A stretch of DNA of 8,943 nt, from the NCBI GenBank assembly GCA_903930195.1, contig CAIYXH010000122.1, positions 1 to 8,943 of the forward strand. The letters are read 5' to 3'. The position numbers and the translations under genes are program-made. This DNA comes from an uncultured Actinomycetes bacterium. Lineage in GTDB: Bacteria > Actinomycetota > Thermoleophilia > Gaiellales > Gaiellaceae. Shown here piece by piece: positions 5,673-8,943 of this stretch (position 1 is the first letter of the stretch; each line of letters opens with the position of its first letter). The notes beneath the pieces are model-generated. The model saw nothing but the letters and a program-made list of their open reading frames with translations, had not been told where the DNA came from and ran no database searches.

Positions 5673-5678
5673 TAGCCT
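5673..5678 (+). promoter_or_regulatory. Probable -10 box (TAGCCT) of a leaderless transcript for the gene at 5685
   Basis: TAGCCT fits TANNNT and ends exactly 6 nt before ATG 5685, the same spacing as at 759-764 for the gene at 771. No ribosome binding site is visible, so translation from a leaderless message is likely. Confidence 0.4.
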
Positions 5679-5684
5679 CGCTCC

Positions 5685-6473
5685 ATGTCGCGCAGCGTCC
5701 TGCGCATCATGGGAGTGACTGCCCTCGCCGTCTGCCTGGGCGCGCTTGCGCCGGGAGCCGGCGCCCGCTCGAGCGCGACGGTCTACACCCTCGACGTCAC
5801 GTTCTCGCCGACCGGGACGATCGCGGTCACGCTGCCGGACGGAACGCCCGTCGGCACGACGAGCGGCGCCCCGACCCAGGTTCCCGGCGGCTACTACACC
5901 CTCCAGCTCTCCGGCCCCGGCGCCTGCACGCAGCTGCCGCTCTTCGAGCTCAAGGGGCCCGGGGTCGACATCTTCAACGACATGACCGCGGGTGAGGTCG
6001 ACACGATGAGCCTGAACGCCTTCCTGCGCCCGAGCTCGTCCTACACCTGGAAGAACTACTCGACGCCCGGGGTCGCCTACAACCTCGTCACCTCGTCGGA
6101 CCCGGTGGGCGCTGCGCCCGTCGCCGTCTCTCCGACGGCGAACGCCCCGCACGCTGATGCCAGCTCGTCGTCGGTGATCGGGTCGGGGATCGTCGCGTTC
6201 CGGGGCACGCTCGCTGCGACCGTCGCGAAGAGCGGCCAGGTCACCCTCAGCTACAAAGGCAAGCACGTCACGAAGCTGGTCGCCGGCCGGTACACCCTCA
6301 CGGTCGTCGACGGCAGCGCCGCGACGGGGCTGAGCGTCGGCCACGCCTCGCACGGAACCACGACCGTCACCGGGGCCGCCTTCGTCGGCAAGCGCTCGAC
6401 GTCGCTCGACCTGACGCAGGGCGTCTGGTCGCTGAAGAGCGGCGGCAAGACGGTCATGCTCACGGTCGGCTAG
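5685..6473 (+). CDS. Secreted protein with two degenerate cupredoxin-like repeats, function unknown
   Basis: 262 residues. Residues 1-30 form a signal peptide: basic start MSRSVLR, hydrophobic core VTALAVCLGALAPG, likely cleavage after an alanine near 27-31. The mature protein looks like two related beta-sandwich units joined by a Pro/Ala/Ser-rich linker (about 139-167). Unit 1 (about 36-138) has PGGYYTLQLSGPGA and FELKGPGVDIFND. Unit 2 (about 168-262) has VAGRYTLTVVDGSAATGLSVGH and ends VWSLKSGGKTVMLTVG. The order AGxYTLxVxD, then LxGPGV, then a threonine-rich strand and a final strand resembles plastocyanin-like domains common in secreted actinobacterial proteins. Those normally end with a Cys/His/Met copper site. 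Here the C-terminal strand has no Cys or His, and the only mature cysteine is Cys81, so copper binding looks unlikely. It is a single gene preceded by a TANNNT box and followed by a hairpin. Fold relation is inference from the pattern. Confidence 0.75.
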   Translation: MSRSVLRIMGVTALAVCLGALAPGAGARSSATVYTLDVTFSPTGTIAVTLPDGTPVGTTSGAPTQVPGGYYTLQLSGPGACTQLPLFELKGPGVDIFNDMTAGEVDTMSLNAFLRPSSSYTWKNYSTPGVAYNLVTSSDPVGAAPVAVSPTANAPHADASSSSVIGSGIVAFRGTLAATVAKSGQVTLSYKGKHVTKLVAGRYTLTVVDGSAATGLSVGHASHGTTTVTGAAFVGKRSTSLDLTQGVWSLKSGGKTVMLTVG

Positions 6474-6482
6474 GGAACGGAA

Positions 6483-6504
6483 GAGGGCCCGTTGCCGGGC
6501 CCTC
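6483..6504. terminator. Terminator hairpin between convergent genes
   Basis: GAGGGCCCG (6483-6491) and CGGGCCCTC (6496-6504) pair perfectly around a TTGC loop. The hairpin lies 9 nt after the stop of the secreted protein gene and 36 nt beyond the stop of the molybdopterin subunit gene on the other strand. Both sides lack a long T run, which is common in high-GC actinobacteria, so a bidirectional terminator is the simplest reading. Confidence 0.6.
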
Positions 6505-6540
6505 CACCTTGCTCCCACGACAGCTGACTGCTGGTCTGCG

Positions 6541-8859
6541 TCAGGCCGCCCCGGCGGCCTTCAGCACGGCCCGGACCCGGGCCGGTGTCATCGGCGCTTC
6601 ACGGATGCGCACACCCGTGGCGTCGAAGAACGCGTTCGCGATCGCCGCTGCGGGCGGCGTCGTGGTCGGCTCGCCCACGCCCAGCGGCAGCTGGTCGAGA
6701 CGCTGGATGACCACGTTCGTGACCTTCGGAGCCTCCTTGAAGCGGAGGATCGGGTAGGTCACCCAATCGAGGCTCGTCACGTTGGTCTTCGTGTACGCGA
6801 CCTCCTCGTAGAGCGCCCGCGAGATGCCCTGGACCGAGGCACCCGACATCTGGTTCTCGACCAGGCCCGGGTTGATGGCAAGCCCGGCATCGGCCGCGTT
6901 GTAGACGTGCGTCACGACGATCTTGCCGGTCTTCTTGTTCACCTCGATCTCGACGACGCCGGCCGCCATGGCCGCCGTGCCGTGCCGGCCGAAGCCGAAG
7001 CCGCGACCGGTGACGATGTTCCCCGTCTGCTTGACCGAGTTCGCGATCCGCGACTGCCAACCGGCGGCAGCCACCGCAGCGTTCATCGCCGCGAGCCAAC
7101 GCGGATCGCTGATGTTCTGCCGACGGAAGTCGATCGGGTCCATCTGCGCGGCATAGGCGAGCTCGTCGATGAGCCCCTCCGAGGCGAACGCGGTCTGCGG
7201 CCCCTGCGGGTCACGGAGTGCGCCGTCCTTGAAGTACCCGTTGAAGAGCGGAGTCGTCTTCCCCGTCGTGCGGTAGTTGCCCGTGCCCGACGCGTTGTTC
7301 GTGTACATCGGCCCGGTGTTCGGCGCGTTCGGCGTGAGCGTGCCCGGAGCAGGGTAGATCGATGTCGCGGTCGACAGCACGCTCTGGCCGTAGGTCAGCG
7401 TGTTCATCAGCTCCTGCGTCGTGTCGACGGAGGTGCCCGGCTGACCGAGCTGCGTGTAGTCGTAGGCGACGAGGTTGCCCTTGGCGTCGATGCCGCCCCG
7501 CATGTCCATCAGCTGCGCGGGGCCGTAGCCGTCCCAGCCGTGCTCGTCCCAGCGCATCAGCTGCACGCGAACCGGGGCGCCGGCGAGCTTGGACATCATC
7601 ACGGCCGCCTTGGCCGTGTCGACGTACTGGTTGCCCGGGCCGAACGAGCTGGCGCCTTCGTACCAGTAGGCCCGCACCTGGTTCGGATCCGCGTAGTTCA
7701 GCATCTGCTGGATCGAGGTGACGAGGCCTTCGATCGCCTGCGTGCTCGAGTAGACGACCGTCGAGCTCGGCCCCACGGCAGCGACCGAGCAGCACGGCCC
7801 GATCGGCATGTGGCCGTTGTACTGATACGCGTAGGTCGCCGAGACCGTCTTCGCCGCCGTCGCGAGCGCGGCGTCGACGTTGCCGTTGTTGACCGAGACC
7901 CGCGCCGGGGCGAGGCCCGCCGTGTCCTGCGTCCGCATCTGCTTCCAGAGGTTCCCGGAGCCCGCGAAGATCGGCGTGGTCTTCCACGTCACCTTCAGCT
8001 GCGCGGCAGCCTGGATCGCGTCGTACTCCTGCGGCGCGACGACGCCGAGGAAGTCACCCGAGCGGACGACCTTCGCATTGGGGATATGGGCGATCGAGCT
8101 CTCGTCGACCGAGACGATCGGCGCCCCGCTCCCGTAGGGCGTCTGCCCGCGCGGCCTGACGATTCGACCATGGATCATCCCGGGCACGCGGATGTTGTGG
8201 ACGTACGTGTAGACGCCGGTGATCTTCGCCGGCAGGTCGACGCGAGGCGGTCGCGTCGTCACGAGCGAGTAGGCGCTGACCGCCTTGGCCGGCGACTGGC
8301 CCGGGTTGAGGTTCGCATTCGCCGCCGGGATCGTGGCGTTGAGCAGCTTCCCCCCGACGAGCTGGCCGTAGGTGACGGTCTTGCCGCCGCCCGAGACCAC
8401 GCCCGACTTCACCGAGAGGTTGGCGACGGGCACGCCGAGCTGCGTCGAGGCCAGCGCGAGCAGCCCCTGGTAGGCATACGCCGCGGCGGCACGCAGCGGC
8501 GGGCCGAGGCTCGTCTGCATCGCCGTCGAGCCACCCGTGCTGCCCGAGTTGACGAGGATGCTCGTGTCCCACGGGCTGTGGTGGAGCTGACCGAGATCCA
8601 TGTTCAGCTCTTCGGCAGCGACCATCAGCGCCCCCGTGAGCGAGCCGTTACCCGGATCGATGTGCGCGGTCTTGACGGTGACCGTGTTGTCGGCGTTGAC
8701 CGTGAGCCACGCATCCGTGATCGTCTTGTCCGGGTTGTACGCGGCCGAGGCCTTGCCGGCCGTCAGCGCACCGGCGAGGCTGAATCCGACGATCAGCGCA
8801 CCGCTCCCCTTGACGAACGACTTGCGGGAGAACTCCTGCTCGTGCATGAAGCCCGTCAT
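6541..8859 (-). CDS. Molybdenum hydroxylase (xanthine dehydrogenase family), molybdopterin-binding subunit, Tat-exported
   Basis: 772 residues, close to the isoquinoline 1-oxidoreductase/nicotinate dehydrogenase beta-subunit type. An N-terminal Tat-like signal has SRKSFVK (11-17), then a hydrophobic stretch to about residue 34 and a Ala-Ser-Ala site near 37-39. A hammerhead-type domain lies around 195-295. Mo-cofactor motifs follow: GHMPIGPCCSVA (349-360), SSTQ with Gln374, MRWDEHGWDGYGPAQL (435-450), EGLIDELAYAAQMDPIDFRRQN (561-582), and GVGE with catalytic-type Glu730. The family hydroxylates N-heterocycles or oxidises aldehydes with water as oxygen source. Electrons pass to a [2Fe-2S] subunit and often a cytochrome; the substrate cannot be read from sequence. 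The iron-sulfur gene ends 2 nt upstream, so the pair is one operon. Start ATG 8859 has AGGGTGG upstream, inside the preceding gene. ATG 8847 is an alternative start. The Tat pair is Arg-Lys instead of Arg-Arg. A chaperone of XdhC type is not in the window. Confidence 0.9.
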   Translation of the reverse strand: MTGFMHEQEFSRKSFVKGSGALIVGFSLAGALTAGKASAAYNPDKTITDAWLTVNADNTVTVKTAHIDPGNGSLTGALMVAAEELNMDLGQLHHSPWDTSILVNSGSTGGSTAMQTSLGPPLRAAAAYAYQGLLALASTQLGVPVANLSVKSGVVSGGGKTVTYGQLVGGKLLNATIPAANANLNPGQSPAKAVSAYSLVTTRPPRVDLPAKITGVYTYVHNIRVPGMIHGRIVRPRGQTPYGSGAPIVSVDESSIAHIPNAKVVRSGDFLGVVAPQEYDAIQAAAQLKVTWKTTPIFAGSGNLWKQMRTQDTAGLAPARVSVNNGNVDAALATAAKTVSATYAYQYNGHMPIGPCCSVAAVGPSSTVVYSSTQAIEGLVTSIQQMLNYADPNQVRAYWYEGASSFGPGNQYVDTAKAAVMMSKLAGAPVRVQLMRWDEHGWDGYGPAQLMDMRGGIDAKGNLVAYDYTQLGQPGTSVDTTQELMNTLTYGQSVLSTATSIYPAPGTLTPNAPNTGPMYTNNASGTGNYRTTGKTTPLFNGYFKDGALRDPQGPQTAFASEGLIDELAYAAQMDPIDFRRQNISDPRWLAAMNAAVAAAGWQSRIANSVKQTGNIVTGRGFGFGRHGTAAMAAGVVEIEVNKKTGKIVVTHVYNAADAGLAINPGLVENQMSGASVQGISRALYEEVAYTKTNVTSLDWVTYPILRFKEAPKVTNVVIQRLDQLPLGVGEPTTTPPAAAIANAFFDATGVRIREAPMTPARVRAVLKAAGAA

Positions 8860-8861
8860 GT

Positions 8862-8943
8862 CTACGCACCACCCTTCGCGATCACGGTTGCGGCCTGCTG
8901 GATCGCGGTCAAGAGCCGCGGATAGGTGCCGCAGCGGCTGCGA
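8862..8943 (-). CDS. (2Fe-2S)-binding subunit of the molybdenum hydroxylase, C-terminal end (cut by window edge)
   Basis: The last 26 codons are visible, read from 8942 and ending in TAG at 8864-8862. They encode RSRCGTYPRLLTAIQQAATVIAKGGA. CGTYPR followed by an AIQQAA helix is the standard end of the small subunit of isoquinoline 1-oxidoreductase-type enzymes. This subunit carries two [2Fe-2S] clusters and passes electrons away from the molybdenum site. The family normally has Cys-Arg-Cys-Gly here; this copy has Ser-Arg-Cys-Gly, so one cluster ligand seems to be serine. The gap to the downstream molybdopterin subunit is 2 nt, indicating one operon and probably coupled translation. The short visible part limits the call, but context and motif agree. 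Confidence 0.8.
   Translation of the reverse strand, partial: RSRCGTYPRLLTAIQQAATVIAKGGA

Noticed and set aside
3929..5710. 593-codon open frame on the minus strand opposite the lyase-like gene
   Set aside because: Low-complexity Arg/Ala/Glu composition typical of antisense frames; it covers the well-supported lyase gene on the plus strand.
6907..8925. 672-codon open frame on the plus strand opposite the molybdopterin subunit
   Set aside because: Arg/Asp/Val-rich product with no family motif; it is the antisense shadow of a GC-rich gene whose true product has clear domain motifs throughout.

Overview
The window is high-GC bacterial chromosome that looks actinobacterial. A member of Thermoleophilia (Gaiellales/Solirubrobacterales type) is my best guess. 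The reasons are the strong G/C bias at third codon positions, the style of the RpoD N-terminus, a YitJ-type homocysteine methyltransferase/MTHFR fusion, a secreted plastocyanin-like repeat protein, and several probable leaderless starts with a TANNNT box about 6 nt upstream. No database search was possible, so the taxon is inference.

Layout, left to right. (1) The 5' end of rpoD (minus strand, cut by the window edge). (2) A 475-base intergenic stretch with a 10-bp hairpin at 499-522 and a set of paired segments between 545 and 684 that may be a structured RNA. (3) A plus-strand fusion of homocysteine S-methyltransferase and methylenetetrahydrofolate reductase (771-2573), ending 6 nt from the stop of a convergent CvpA-type membrane protein (2580-3107). 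(4) tRNA-Asp(GTC), plus strand, with its own -10 box and a hairpin terminator that also serves the convergent SDR gene. (5) An SDR oxidoreductase (minus strand), divergent from an argininosuccinate-lyase-like protein (plus strand). (6) A small secreted protein (plus strand), convergent with a molybdenum hydroxylase operon (minus strand): the end of a [2Fe-2S] subunit gene and, 2 nt later, a complete Tat-exported molybdopterin subunit, with a shared hairpin between the convergent genes.

The window is mostly single-gene units rather than one pathway. The only visible operon is the iron-sulfur/molybdopterin pair. RpoD and tRNA-Asp are housekeeping. The methyltransferase/MTHFR fusion belongs to one-carbon/methionine metabolism by family.

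The main theme of the hunt is that several enzymes keep their fold motifs but differ at textbook active-site positions. The fusion enzyme has His for a zinc Cys and Gln for the catalytic MTHFR Glu. The SDR has Leu for the YxxxK lysine. The lyase has Tyr for the HLQ histidine. The [2Fe-2S] tail has Ser for a cluster Cys. The cupredoxin-like protein lacks copper ligands. I saw no CRISPR array, insertion sequence, phage gene or toxin-antitoxin pair.
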